Position numbers and translations under genes: made by a program
The notes under the pieces: generated by a model
Told to the model about the DNA's origin: nothing
What the model saw: the letters and a program-made list of their open reading frames with translations, nothing else
Databases searched by the model: none
Shown here: piece by piece, positions 8,571-18,956 of the stretch
Layout: each line of letters starts with the position of its first letter
How positions within the stretch are numbered: the first letter of the stretch is position 1
Assembly: GCA_047975215.1 (NCBI GenBank)
Contig: JBKEDD010000071.1
Coordinates: 1 to 64,000, forward strand
Source: JAGRMG01 sp047975215
GTDB taxonomy: Bacteria; Pseudomonadota; Alphaproteobacteria; Rhodobacterales; Rhodobacteraceae
Length of the DNA stretch: 64,000 nucleotides
Direction: 5' to 3'

Positions 8571-9315
8571 CACGCTGGGCCAGGCCCTGGCGCTGCCGGG
8601 GCTGGGCTCATTGCTTGTCGCGGTCTGCATCGCCGGGCTCGTGCGCGGGTTTTCCGGCTTTGGCAGCGCCATGATCATGATGCCGGTGGCCGGTTCGGTT
8701 CTCACGCCCGTCGGCGCGCTGGTCTTTCTGACAATGGTCGAACTGTTCGGCCCGCTTCCCAATCTTCCGCGCGCCCTGCGCGAGGGCGGGCGCGGCGATG
8801 TCCTTCGCCTCGGCCTTGGGGTGGTGCTGGCGATGCCGTTGGGGGTCTGGGCCGTGTCGCATGTGAATGCCGGACTGTTCCGCTGGGGGGTGTCCTGTGT
8901 CGTGCTGATCCTGCTTTGCCTGCTGATGGCGGGCTGGCGGTATCGGGGCCGCCTGACGCCCGCGCTGATCGTCGGAACAGGCGGGCTGGGCGGGTTTCTC
9001 GGCGGGCTGACCGGTCTGGCCGGACCGCCGGTGATCATGCTCTATGTCGCCAGCACCCTGCCGGCGGCAACGATACGGGCGAACTTTCTGCTGTATTTGC
9101 TGATCATCGACACGCTGATGATCGTCAGCCTGGCGGTTTTCGGATTGCTCGAAGGCGGCACCATGGTTGCGGGGCTGCTGCTGGCCGTGCCATACATGCT
9201 GGCGAACGCGGCAGGGGCGGCCCTGTTCACGCCGCGCGCCGAACCGGCCTTTCGCGTCGTGGTCTATGGCATCATTGCCGTTTCGGCCGTTCTGGGCCTG
9301 CCGCTGTGGAACTGA
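8563..9315 (+). CDS. TauE/SafE-family (TSUP) membrane permease
   Basis: A 250-residue permease with about eight membrane helices of the sulfite exporter TauE/SafE superfamily, whose members move sulfite, organosulfonates or other small anions. Both internal repeats show the family glycine patterns (RGFSGFGSAMIMMP near the N-terminus; GGLTGLAGPPVIM in the second half). Substrate is unknown. The gene overlaps the end of secF by eight bases and is followed 13 bases later by the Mth938-type gene, so it seems inserted into an otherwise conserved secDF-Mth938 arrangement. Confidence 0.85.
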   Translation: MPDTLGQALALPGLGSLLVAVCIAGLVRGFSGFGSAMIMMPVAGSVLTPVGALVFLTMVELFGPLPNLPRALREGGRGDVLRLGLGVVLAMPLGVWAVSHVNAGLFRWGVSCVVLILLCLLMAGWRYRGRLTPALIVGTGGLGGFLGGLTGLAGPPVIMLYVASTLPAATIRANFLLYLLIIDTLMIVSLAVFGLLEGGTMVAGLLLAVPYMLANAAGAALFTPRAEPAFRVVVYGIIAVSAVLGLPLWN

Positions 9316-9328
9316 CGAGGCCAGCATC

Positions 9329-9682
9329 ATGCGCATCGACGAAGTGACCTACAACGACGCCCAGCCCTTGGATGGCTATGGCGATGGCTTCTTCCGTATC
9401 GGCGGCAAGGCGCATCATGGCGCGGTGCTGACGGGCCCCGCCGGAACCAGGGCCTGGGGCGGGCTGGAGGACGCGGACGCCCTGCTGGCGCTGGCCGGGC
9501 GGATCGACGTCCTTCTGGTCGGGACCGGGGCCGAGATCGCGCATATTCCCGGCCCGTTGCGCGCCGTGCTGGAAGGCGCGGGGATCGGCGTCGAGGTGAT
9601 GAATTCGCCCGCCGCCTGCCGGACCTACAACGTCTTGCTGGCGGAATGCCGCCGTGCCGCCGTGGCGCTGCTGCCGGTCTGA
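9329..9682 (+). CDS. Mth938-like domain protein (NDUFAF3/AAMDC-related)
   Basis: A 117-residue protein of the Mth938/DUF498 family. Recognisable parts are the N-terminal YNDAQPLDGYGDGFFRIGG, the central DVLLVGTGAEI strand-loop and the C-terminal VEVMNSPAACRTYNVLLAE region. Mitochondrial NDUFAF3 is a relative that helps assemble respiratory complex I, and bacterial homologues commonly sit beside secDF, as here. A role in membrane-complex assembly is therefore a reasonable guess, not shown. The start at ATG 9329 lies 13 bases after the permease stop, with GACGAGG upstream. Confidence 0.85.
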   Translation: MRIDEVTYNDAQPLDGYGDGFFRIGGKAHHGAVLTGPAGTRAWGGLEDADALLALAGRIDVLLVGTGAEIAHIPGPLRAVLEGAGIGVEVMNSPAACRTYNVLLAECRRAAVALLPV

Positions 9683-9830
9683 GCCGCCCCCGCCAAAGGC
9701 ATGGCCGATATCGCCCCCGTGGCGAGGCCGCGCGATTTTGGCGCTTTTTCCCGCCTCTGCAATCGGCTAGAGCGTGTCGCGATCATTCGGATGAACCCGA
9801 GTGAACGCGACATGCTGAAGGCGGAGAGCC

Positions 9831-10445
9831 ATGACCCTTACGGTCACCGACCTGACCATCGCCCGCGGCGGCGTGCCCGTGCTGGAAGCCTTGAACTTCA
9901 CGCTTCGGCCAAAGTGCGCGCTGGTGCTGCGCGGCCCCAACGGGATCGGCAAGACGACGTTGCTGCGCACCGTGGCCGGGTTGCAACCCGCCATCGCCGG
10001 CCGTATCGACGGCGCCGACGAGACCATCGCCTATGCCGGCCATTCCGACGGCATCAAACCGACACTTTCCGTGGCCGAAAACCTGCGCTTCTGGGCCGCG
10101 GTGTTCGGCGCCGGTTCGATCCGGCCCGCGCTCGACGCCTATGATCTGGCCGATCTGGCCGACCGTCATGCCGGCAACCTGTCGGCGGGGCAAAAGCGCA
10201 GGCTGGGCCTGTCGCGCCTGCTGGTGACGGGGCGGCCCATATGGGTGCTGGACGAACCCACCGTGTCGCTGGACCGCGGTGCCGTGGCGATGTTCGCCGA
10301 TGCGGTGCGCGCGCATCTGGGGCAGGGCGGCAGCGCGCTGATCGCCACCCATATCGACCTCGGGATTGATGCCGAGGTGCTGGATGTCGGCCCGTTCAGG
10401 GCCGTGCCCGTCCCGGTCGAGGATTTCGACGGAGGTTTCCTGTGA
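9831..10445 (+). CDS. ccmA: Heme exporter ATP-binding protein CcmA
   Basis: ATPase of the CcmABCD system that releases holo-CcmE during cytochrome c maturation. The 204-residue ABC domain carries Walker A GPNGIGKTT (about 35-43), the signature LSAGQKRR and Walker B WVLDEPT. The short length is usual for CcmA. Its TGA overlaps the GTG start of ccmB (shared bases GTGA), which implies coupled translation. The 148-base gap upstream probably holds the ccm promoter. Confidence 0.97.
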   Translation: MTLTVTDLTIARGGVPVLEALNFTLRPKCALVLRGPNGIGKTTLLRTVAGLQPAIAGRIDGADETIAYAGHSDGIKPTLSVAENLRFWAAVFGAGSIRPALDAYDLADLADRHAGNLSAGQKRRLGLSRLLVTGRPIWVLDEPTVSLDRGAVAMFADAVRAHLGQGGSALIATHIDLGIDAEVLDVGPFRAVPVPVEDFDGGFL

Positions 10446-11098
10446 CGGCACTGCTGCTGCGCGACCTCAGGCTGGCGCTGCGTGCCGGCGGCGGTTTCGG
10501 CCTGGGCCTGGCGTTCTTCCTGATCGTCACGGTGATGGTGCCCTTCAGCGTCGGGCCGCAATCCTCTCTGCTGGCCAGCATCGCTCCGGGTGTGCTTTGG
10601 CTGGGCGCTCTGCTGGCCTGTCTTCTCTCGCTCGACCGGCTGCTGGCGCTCGACTGGGAGGACGGATCGCTCGACCTGCTGGCCACCGCGCCGCTGCCGC
10701 TGGAATCGGTGGTCACGATCAAGGCGCTGGCGCACTGGATCACCACGGGGCTGCCGCTGGTGCTGGCGGCGCCGGTGCTGGGCGTGCTGCTTAACCTGCC
10801 CGGACCGGGCTACGGCTGGCTGGTGATCTCGCTGGCGCTGGGAACCCCGGCGCTCAGCGTGATCGGCACCTTCGGCGCGGCGCTGACCGTCGGGCTGAAA
10901 CGCGGCGGGCTGCTGCTGTCGCTGCTGGTGCTGCCGCTTTATGTGCCGACCCTGATCTTCGGCGCCGAGGTGGCACGGCGCGGGGCCGCGGGGATGGATC
11001 TGACGACGCCGCTGCTGATGCTGGGCGGAATCACCGCGGCGGTGATCGCGCTGTTGCCCTTCGCCAGCGCCGCGGTTTTGCGGATCAACCTGCGCTGA
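10442..11098 (+). CDS. ccmB: Heme exporter membrane protein CcmB
   Basis: Integral membrane component of the CcmABCD heme-handling transporter. The 218-residue protein has six predicted membrane helices and the typical opening ALLLRDLRLALR plus LEWEDGSLD-like segment (here LDWEDGSLDLLATAPLP). It starts with GTG inside the ccmA stop codon. The 214 bases after it, before ccmC, are unusually long for this operon and contain strong inverted repeats. Confidence 0.96.
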   Translation: MTALLLRDLRLALRAGGGFGLGLAFFLIVTVMVPFSVGPQSSLLASIAPGVLWLGALLACLLSLDRLLALDWEDGSLDLLATAPLPLESVVTIKALAHWITTGLPLVLAAPVLGVLLNLPGPGYGWLVISLALGTPALSVIGTFGAALTVGLKRGGLLLSLLVLPLYVPTLIFGAEVARRGAAGMDLTTPLLMLGGITAAVIALLPFASAAVLRINLR

Positions 11099-11112
11099 GC
11101 GCGATGGGCCGG

Positions 11113-11136
11113 CCAAGCGGGCGCAAAACCGCTTGG
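11113..11136 (+). other. Stem-loop after ccmB
   Basis: CCAAGCGG (11113-11120) pairs with CCGCTTGG (11129-11136) around the loop GCGCAAAA. It follows the ccmB stop by 14 bases. There is no T-run after it, so it is not a classical intrinsic terminator; it could stabilise the ccmAB transcript end or act in attenuation. Confidence 0.45.
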
Positions 11137-11213
11137 GCCCGGCCCGGAATCCGCCGCCGGGTGACGGCAGGCCCGACCCGGGGGAAGCCGGTCGCTACCG
11201 AACCGGATGGCCG

Positions 11214-11231
11214 AGGCGTTTCGAAACGCCT
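11214..11231. repeat. Perfect 18-bp palindrome in the ccmB-ccmC gap
   Basis: AGGCGTTTCGAAACGCCT is identical to its own reverse complement over all 18 bases. It lies 80 bases before the ccmC start. It could be a binding site for a dimeric regulator or a copy of a dispersed repeat; no loop is present, so RNA hairpin formation is less favoured. Confidence 0.6.
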
Positions 11232-11312
11232 TGGCGGGCGCGTCGGCTTGCCGCCCCGGTGCGGCGGGTTTGTGAATTGCCGCAGCCGCGAAGAAGGACT
11301 AAGTAACCTGCC

Positions 11313-12065
11313 ATGACGATGTCGCGGAAAATGAACGCCCTTTGGGAATACGCCAATCCCAAGAAGTTCCTTGCCACCACGGAACGGATGCTGCCGTTCC
11401 TGTGGGTTTCGTCGGCGCTTTGCCTGGCGCTTGGTCTTGTCTGGGGATTCTTCTTTACCCCTGACGACTATCGGCAGGGATCCACGGTCAAGATCATCTA
11501 TCTGCATGTGCCCTCGGCCCTGATGGCGATAAATGCCTGGATGATGATGCTGGCGACCTCGCTGATCTGGCTTGTGCGTCGCCATCATGTCAGCGCGCTT
11601 GCGGCGCGGGCGGCGGCGCCGGTCGGCGCCACCATGACGGTGATCGCGCTGGTGACGGGCGCCATCTGGGGCCAGCCGATGTGGGGCACCTGGTGGGAAT
11701 GGGATCCGCGGCTGACCTCGTTCCTTATCCTGTTCCTGTTCTATCTGGGCTACATGGCCCTTTGGGAAGCAATCGACAATCCCGATACCGCCGCAGACCT
11801 GACCGGCGTTCTGTGCCTTGTCGGTTCGGTGTTCGCGCTGCTGTCGCGCTATGCGGTGAATTTCTGGAACCAGGGGCTGCACCAGGGTGCGTCGCTCAGT
11901 CTCGACAAGAAGGAACATGTCGCTGACGTTTTCTATTTTCCGCTGCTCGTCTGCATCGCGGGATTTGTTCTGCTGTTCATCGCACTGGTGTTCTACCGGA
12001 CGGGAACCGAAATTCGCGCCCGGCGGATCCGGGCGCTGATGGCAAGGGAAAGGGTGCAGGCATGA
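11313..12065 (+). CDS. ccmC: Heme transporter/handling protein CcmC
   Basis: Inner-membrane protein of the heme-handling family that loads heme onto CcmE. The 250-residue protein has six membrane helices and the tryptophan-rich heme-binding motif WGTWWEWDPRLTS (about residues 127-139), with flanking conserved histidines (YLHVPSA before it and the HQGASLS segment after it). ATG 11313 is used here; ATG 11319 (MSRKMNALWEYANP) is an equally plausible start. Its TGA overlaps the ATG of ccmD. Confidence 0.97.
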   Translation: MTMSRKMNALWEYANPKKFLATTERMLPFLWVSSALCLALGLVWGFFFTPDDYRQGSTVKIIYLHVPSALMAINAWMMMLATSLIWLVRRHHVSALAARAAAPVGATMTVIALVTGAIWGQPMWGTWWEWDPRLTSFLILFLFYLGYMALWEAIDNPDTAADLTGVLCLVGSVFALLSRYAVNFWNQGLHQGASLSLDKKEHVADVFYFPLLVCIAGFVLLFIALVFYRTGTEIRARRIRALMARERVQA

Positions 12066-12220
12066 TGCCGGAGCTTGGAAAATACGCCGATACGGTGCTG
12101 TCGGCCTACGCCGCCTCGATTCTGCTGCTGGCGGGGCTTGTCGTCGTCAGCCTTTGGCGCGGCCGCAGGCTGCGCGCGGAAATGGAACGCATCGAGGCCA
12201 GGGTAGCGCGCCGTGGCTAA
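12062..12220 (+). CDS. ccmD: Heme exporter protein CcmD
   Basis: A 52-residue single-span membrane protein that helps release holo-CcmE from CcmABC. It begins MMPELGKYADTVLSAYAAS, continues into one hydrophobic helix (about residues 18-31) and ends in a basic Arg-rich cytoplasmic tail. This layout, its position directly after ccmC with a shared ATGA, and the eight-base overlap with ccmG identify it. It is short and easily missed. Confidence 0.92.
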   Translation: MMPELGKYADTVLSAYAASILLLAGLVVVSLWRGRRLRAEMERIEARVARRG

Positions 12221-12758
12221 GGTATCGCCGCTGATGTTCCTGCCGCCGCTGATCTTCGCGGCCTTTGTGGCCGTGGCCGCGATCGGCATGTTGCGCGACG
12301 ACCCCGACGCGCTGCCATCGGTGCGCGAAGGCCAGCCCGCGCCGGCGGTGGCAATCACCGAATTCCCCGGCAAGACCCCGTTCGGCGATTCCGATCTGCG
12401 CGACGGCGGCGTCAAGCTGGTCAATTTCTGGGCCAGCTGGTGCGCGCCCTGCCGCGTGGAACATCCCAACCTCGAATTGCTGGCCCGAGAGGGTATCACG
12501 ATCTACGGCGTCAACATGAAGGACGACCAGGACAAGGCGGATGCGTTTCTGAACGAACTCGGCGATCCATTCGCGGCGCTTGGCCGCGACGAGGCCGGGC
12601 GCATGGGTTTCAACTGGGGTGTGTACGGCCTGCCGGAAACCTTCGTGATTGCCGGCGACGGAACCATCGTGCTGCGCTTTGCCGGGCCGCTGACCCAGCG
12701 CGCAATCGCGGAAAGATTGCGCCCCGCCCTCGCCGAAGCCGCGGCGCGCGGCAATTGA
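12213..12758 (+). CDS. ccmG: Thiol:disulfide interchange protein CcmG/DsbE
   Basis: Membrane-anchored periplasmic thioredoxin that reduces apocytochrome c cysteines before heme attachment. The 181-residue protein has an N-terminal membrane anchor (about residues 6-26), then a thioredoxin fold with the WCAPC active site (about 75-79) and the conserved YGLPETFVI cis-proline loop. It begins with GTG inside the end of ccmD. Subunits CcmE, F and H are not in this window. Confidence 0.96.
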   Translation: MAKVSPLMFLPPLIFAAFVAVAAIGMLRDDPDALPSVREGQPAPAVAITEFPGKTPFGDSDLRDGGVKLVNFWASWCAPCRVEHPNLELLAREGITIYGVNMKDDQDKADAFLNELGDPFAALGRDEAGRMGFNWGVYGLPETFVIAGDGTIVLRFAGPLTQRAIAERLRPALAEAAARGN

Positions 12759-12801
12759 TTTCAAAGCACCGCTTGGGCCGAATTGTGCGGTAGTCCGCGT
12801 A

Positions 12802-13146
12802 TCATTCCGGCAGTCGCGACGCGGGTGCAGCCGCGATTTCGGCCTCTATCAGCGATCTTCGCTTGTCCGTATCCTTGCGGATCATCGCCGGAATCAGGAA
12901 CGCATCCACCAGCAGCCACAGACCCACCGCCACCAGGGCGATGGTGCCGGTCTGGGTGGTCAGCGTTACCCAGCCGAAAACCGACAGCCCCAGCAATGCA
13001 AGGGCACTCATCGACCTTCCAAGGTAGAAGCGGTGCCCGCCAAGCCCGCCGATGAACAACCAGTAGAGATAGGCGATGCCCACGGACTTGCGTACAAACG
13101 CAAGGCGATGTTCAACCAGAATTTGCTGTTCGGTTGAAAGTTGCAT
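12802..13146 (-). CDS. TM2 domain membrane protein
   Basis: A 114-residue inner-membrane protein with a TM2 domain: two hydrophobic helices flanking the short GGLGGHRFYLGR motif (about residues 33-44), and a third hydrophobic stretch (about 69-87). The C-terminal 25 residues are charged. The function of TM2 proteins in bacteria is unknown. It is convergent with ccmG and lies downstream of aconitase on the same strand, but the aconitase terminator separates them. Confidence 0.8.
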   Translation of the reverse strand: MQLSTEQQILVEHRLAFVRKSVGIAYLYWLFIGGLGGHRFYLGRSMSALALLGLSVFGWVTLTTQTGTIALVAVGLWLLVDAFLIPAMIRKDTDKRRSLIEAEIAAAPASRLPE

Positions 13147-13251
13147 TATTGTCTCAAATTAATTTGCCACCATAAGGTGAGTTATTCCAGTTCTTGCAAC
13201 TGATCAATCAAAAAACGGAAGGAAAATTTGCAGAGGTACGGCGGCGAGCAG

Positions 13252-13280
13252 AAAAAAAGACCCCGCGCCATGGCGGGGTC
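13252..13280 (-). terminator. Intrinsic terminator of acnA
   Basis: Read on the minus strand, GACCCCG pairs with CGGGGTC (13280-13274 with 13265-13259) around an eight-base loop, followed directly by seven T residues (13258-13252). It lies 24 bases after the aconitase stop codon. This is a textbook rho-independent terminator. Confidence 0.92.
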
Positions 13281-13303
13281 CGATCTTGTCATGGGATACG
13301 CGG

Positions 13304-16081
<2,778 letters not shown>

Positions 16082-16304
16082 TGCGGCCTCCATTCGTAAC
16101 GTGAAAACGGGAATTGTCCGGCGCTGTGTGCAACACCCGCCGCCCGCGTTCAATAGCTGAAACGCCGGGTGCGGCGATTCTGTATACCATCGCACACAGA
16201 AAATCAAACCGGTTGCCCCCGCCGCTCACCGGTGCTTCAACTAACCTTGATTGGCCAGGCCGGTCAGGCCCGGTTAGACCGGTCCCATCAGCAAGGAATT
16301 TCCC

Positions 16305-17006
16305 ATGAAACCGTTACGTCCGTTTCTGGCCGCGCTATGGATGTTGGCCGCTGCCCCGCTCGCGGCGCAGAACGGTCCGGTCGTCGTCGAACTGTTCACC
16401 TCGCAGGGCTGTTCGTCATGCCCGCGGGCGGATGCCCTGTTGCGCGATCTGGCCCGGCGCGACGACGTGCTGGCGCTGGCGCTGCATGTGGACTACTGGG
16501 ACTATATCGGCTGGAAGGACGAATATGCCGACCCAGCGCACGGGCGGCGCCAGAAGGGCTATGCCCGGGCGGCCGGGCGCGACATGGTCTATACGCCCCA
16601 GATGATCGTCGCCGGCCAGGAAACGCTGACCGGCACACATGCGATGGAACTGGCCGACCTTATCGCCAGGCACAAGGCCGTGCCGCCCCGCGCCACGATA
16701 GAGGTTGCGCGCTTGGGGCCGGCGCTATCGGTTCGGGTGGCCCCGGTCGGCGCGGTTGCCGCCGGCCCGTTCGATCTGGTGCTGGTGCGCTACTCGGCGT
16801 TACGCCATGCCAATATCACACGCGGCGAAAACGCCGGCCGCCGGATCGACTATGCCAATGTGGTCGAGACGCTGAAGGTGGTTGGGAACTGGGACGGCGA
16901 GGAACCCGCGGACTTCACCGTTCCGGTCGATGGCGACCTGCCGGCGGCGGTTCTGGTCCAGCGCCAGGGCCATGGCCCGATCCTGGCCGCGGCGCGGGTG
17001 CAGTAG
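16305..17006 (+). CDS. DUF1223 secreted thioredoxin-fold protein
   Basis: A 233-residue protein with a cleavable signal peptide (about residues 1-21, ending APLAAQ) and a DUF1223 domain that begins VVVELFTSQGCSSCPRAD. The CSSC pair at residues 36-39 sits where a thioredoxin-like active site would, so a periplasmic redox role is plausible. No biochemical function is established for the family as far as I know. AAGGAA precedes the start. It is divergent from acnA, a common arrangement in this bacterial group. Confidence 0.85.
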   Translation: MKPLRPFLAALWMLAAAPLAAQNGPVVVELFTSQGCSSCPRADALLRDLARRDDVLALALHVDYWDYIGWKDEYADPAHGRRQKGYARAAGRDMVYTPQMIVAGQETLTGTHAMELADLIARHKAVPPRATIEVARLGPALSVRVAPVGAVAAGPFDLVLVRYSALRHANITRGENAGRRIDYANVVETLKVVGNWDGEEPADFTVPVDGDLPAAVLVQRQGHGPILAAARVQ

Positions 17007-17013
17007 GGCGGGG

Positions 17014-17928
17014 TCAGGGTTCGGGTTGCAGCCCGAGGTCCAGCCAGGGTTTCCAGCGCCGGTGAATCCAGAACCACTGGCCCATGTGCGCGCGCACCAT
17101 CGCTTCCAGATCGTCGTTGACCTGCTGCATCATGGTTTCGGGGTCGCGATGGGCAATCGGGGCATGCAGTTCGATACGGAAGTCCAGACCGCCGGGCTGG
17201 CGCACCGCATAAAGCGGAATCAGCACCGCATCGTATTTCACTGCCAGTTCGGCGGTCACGATCGAGGTCACGGCCGGCTGTCCGAAAAAGGTCAGTTCGC
17301 GGCCGCCATGGGCGTGCAGATCGGCGACTATGGCGATGATGCCGCCGCCCCTGAGATGGCGCACCATCTCGGCCATGCCACGGCGACCCTGTTCGAACAG
17401 GATGCCGCCGATGTCCTGCATGGCGCGCACATAGAATGTGTTGAAATAGGGGTTTGCCATGCGCCGGTAAAGCGCCCCCAGATCGAAGCCGCGGCCGACC
17501 AGCGCGGCCCGCGCGGCATCGTAATTGCCGAAATGCCCGGTCACGAGGATCACCGGGCGCCCGCTTGCGCGGGCCTGTTCGAGCGCGGCCAGCCCCGGCC
17601 CCTCGATCGGCGAGGTAGCGGCCCGCGCTACGAACTCTTCCCCCGAAAACATCTCAATCAGGTAGCGTCCGGCGTTGTCGGGCACCGCCCGGCACAGGCG
17701 GCGAACCTCGGCTTCGCTCAGGTCCGGACGGGCCAGCGACAGGTTGTGACGCACGCGCCTGTCAAACCCCGCCAGCGGTGCCAGCCGCGATGCCAGCCGG
17801 CCCATCGTCGGAATCCGCCGCCGGTAGGGCAGCAGACCGATGGCCCCGATCACGGCGCGCAGCACAAGGTTGGCGGCGAAATACTTGACGCGCGCGGCGG
17901 CAGACAGATCGGCGGGGTCGGCGGGCAT
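17014..17928 (-). CDS. LpxL/HtrB-family lipid acyltransferase
   Basis: A membrane-associated acyltransferase of the lipid A biosynthesis lauroyl/myristoyl family. The 304-residue protein has an N-terminal hydrophobic segment (about 17-34) and the catalytic H-x4-D motif at H132-D137 (HFGNYD), followed by the conserved RMANPYFN and ADLHAHGG regions. It may add a secondary acyl chain to lipid A or another lipid. I start at ATG 17928, 34 bases after the EamA gene stop; longer in-frame starts would overlap that gene. It and the EamA gene probably share a transcript. Confidence 0.83.
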   Translation of the reverse strand: MPADPADLSAAARVKYFAANLVLRAVIGAIGLLPYRRRIPTMGRLASRLAPLAGFDRRVRHNLSLARPDLSEAEVRRLCRAVPDNAGRYLIEMFSGEEFVARAATSPIEGPGLAALEQARASGRPVILVTGHFGNYDAARAALVGRGFDLGALYRRMANPYFNTFYVRAMQDIGGILFEQGRRGMAEMVRHLRGGGIIAIVADLHAHGGRELTFFGQPAVTSIVTAELAVKYDAVLIPLYAVRQPGGLDFRIELHAPIAHRDPETMMQQVNDDLEAMVRAHMGQWFWIHRRWKPWLDLGLQPEP

Positions 17929-17962
17929 GGCACCTGTGGGGCAGCGGTGGGGCAGGGGGCGC

Positions 17963-18832
17963 TCAGCGCCGGTAGGTTTCGCGATGCCAGACATAAAGCC
18001 CCGCACCCGCGATCACAAGCGCGCCGCTGACCGTCCACAGGTCGGGCCATTCGGCGAAGAACAGCGCCCCCCAGGCGGTTGCGAAGATCAGGCCGGAATA
18101 GGAATACGGCGCCAGCATCGCCGCCTCGCCCTGGCTGAAGGCACGGATCAGCGCCATCTGTCCGGCCGTTCCGAAGAACGCGATGGAAGCGATCAGTGCC
18201 CAGCCGACGGCACCCGGCGCCTGCCAGGCCGCGGGAACCGCGAGGCTCAGCAGGATCGTCCCGACCAGCCCGGTATAGAACAGCGAGGTCCAGACATCCT
18301 CGCCAGGACCGACCCGGCGGGTCAGCAGGGCATAGGCCGAATAGCAGCAGGCCGCGGCCAGCGGCAGCAGGGCGTCGGGCGAGAACACGGCGCTGCCGGG
18401 CCGGATGACGATCATCGCACCGATCAGCGCGGCCGCGATTCCCGCGATGCGGCGCGGGCCCAGCGCCTCGCCCAGAAACAACGCGGCGCCCAGGGTGATG
18501 ATCACCGGGTTGACCGACATCAGCGCCGCGGCATCGGTGATCGGGATGCGGCTGAGGCCGAGAAAGAAAAAGCCGGTCGCGCACATCAGCAGGACCGAAC
18601 GCAACACCTGCAACACCGGATAGCGGGTACGCACGACCCGGGTCAGGCGCGGAGCGACCAGAATCAGCACCAGCGCCATTTGCCCCGCATAACGTGCCCA
18701 AAGCGCGGGAAGCACGCCGATGCGTGGCGCCAGCGCCTTGACGCTGGCATCCATCAGCGAAAAACAGAAAACGGCCAGGATCATCAGCAGGATGGCGCGA
18801 TTGCGGACAGTCTGAAACTCCAATGCGGTCAT
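17963..18832 (-). CDS. EamA/DMT-superfamily transporter
   Basis: A 289-residue inner-membrane protein with ten predicted helices in two EamA repeats of the drug/metabolite transporter superfamily. Features include the first-helix CFSLMDASVKAL region, the ITDAAALMSVNPVIITLGAALFLGE-type segment (family motif around residues 98-122) and a matching one in the second half. Many relatives export amino acids or metabolites; the substrate here is unknown. It is followed by the acyltransferase gene on the same strand. Confidence 0.85.
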   Translation of the reverse strand: MTALEFQTVRNRAILLMILAVFCFSLMDASVKALAPRIGVLPALWARYAGQMALVLILVAPRLTRVVRTRYPVLQVLRSVLLMCATGFFFLGLSRIPITDAAALMSVNPVIITLGAALFLGEALGPRRIAGIAAALIGAMIVIRPGSAVFSPDALLPLAAACCYSAYALLTRRVGPGEDVWTSLFYTGLVGTILLSLAVPAAWQAPGAVGWALIASIAFFGTAGQMALIRAFSQGEAAMLAPYSYSGLIFATAWGALFFAEWPDLWTVSGALVIAGAGLYVWHRETYRR

Positions 18833-18956
18833 CCCGCGGGCCGGGACAGCACCGGCTTGTGCGGGGCCGGGTTTGCTGAAGATGCAGGAGGATCGGAAGC
18901 GGTCATCGCCGGGTGATAGGACGTATCGCCCAATCAGTCCATGGCCGTGCGGCGGT

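Noticed and set aside
16230..16290. Repeated CCGGT words upstream of the DUF1223 gene
   Set aside because: The words are short, irregularly spaced and expected in GC-rich sequence; no dyad or array is formed.
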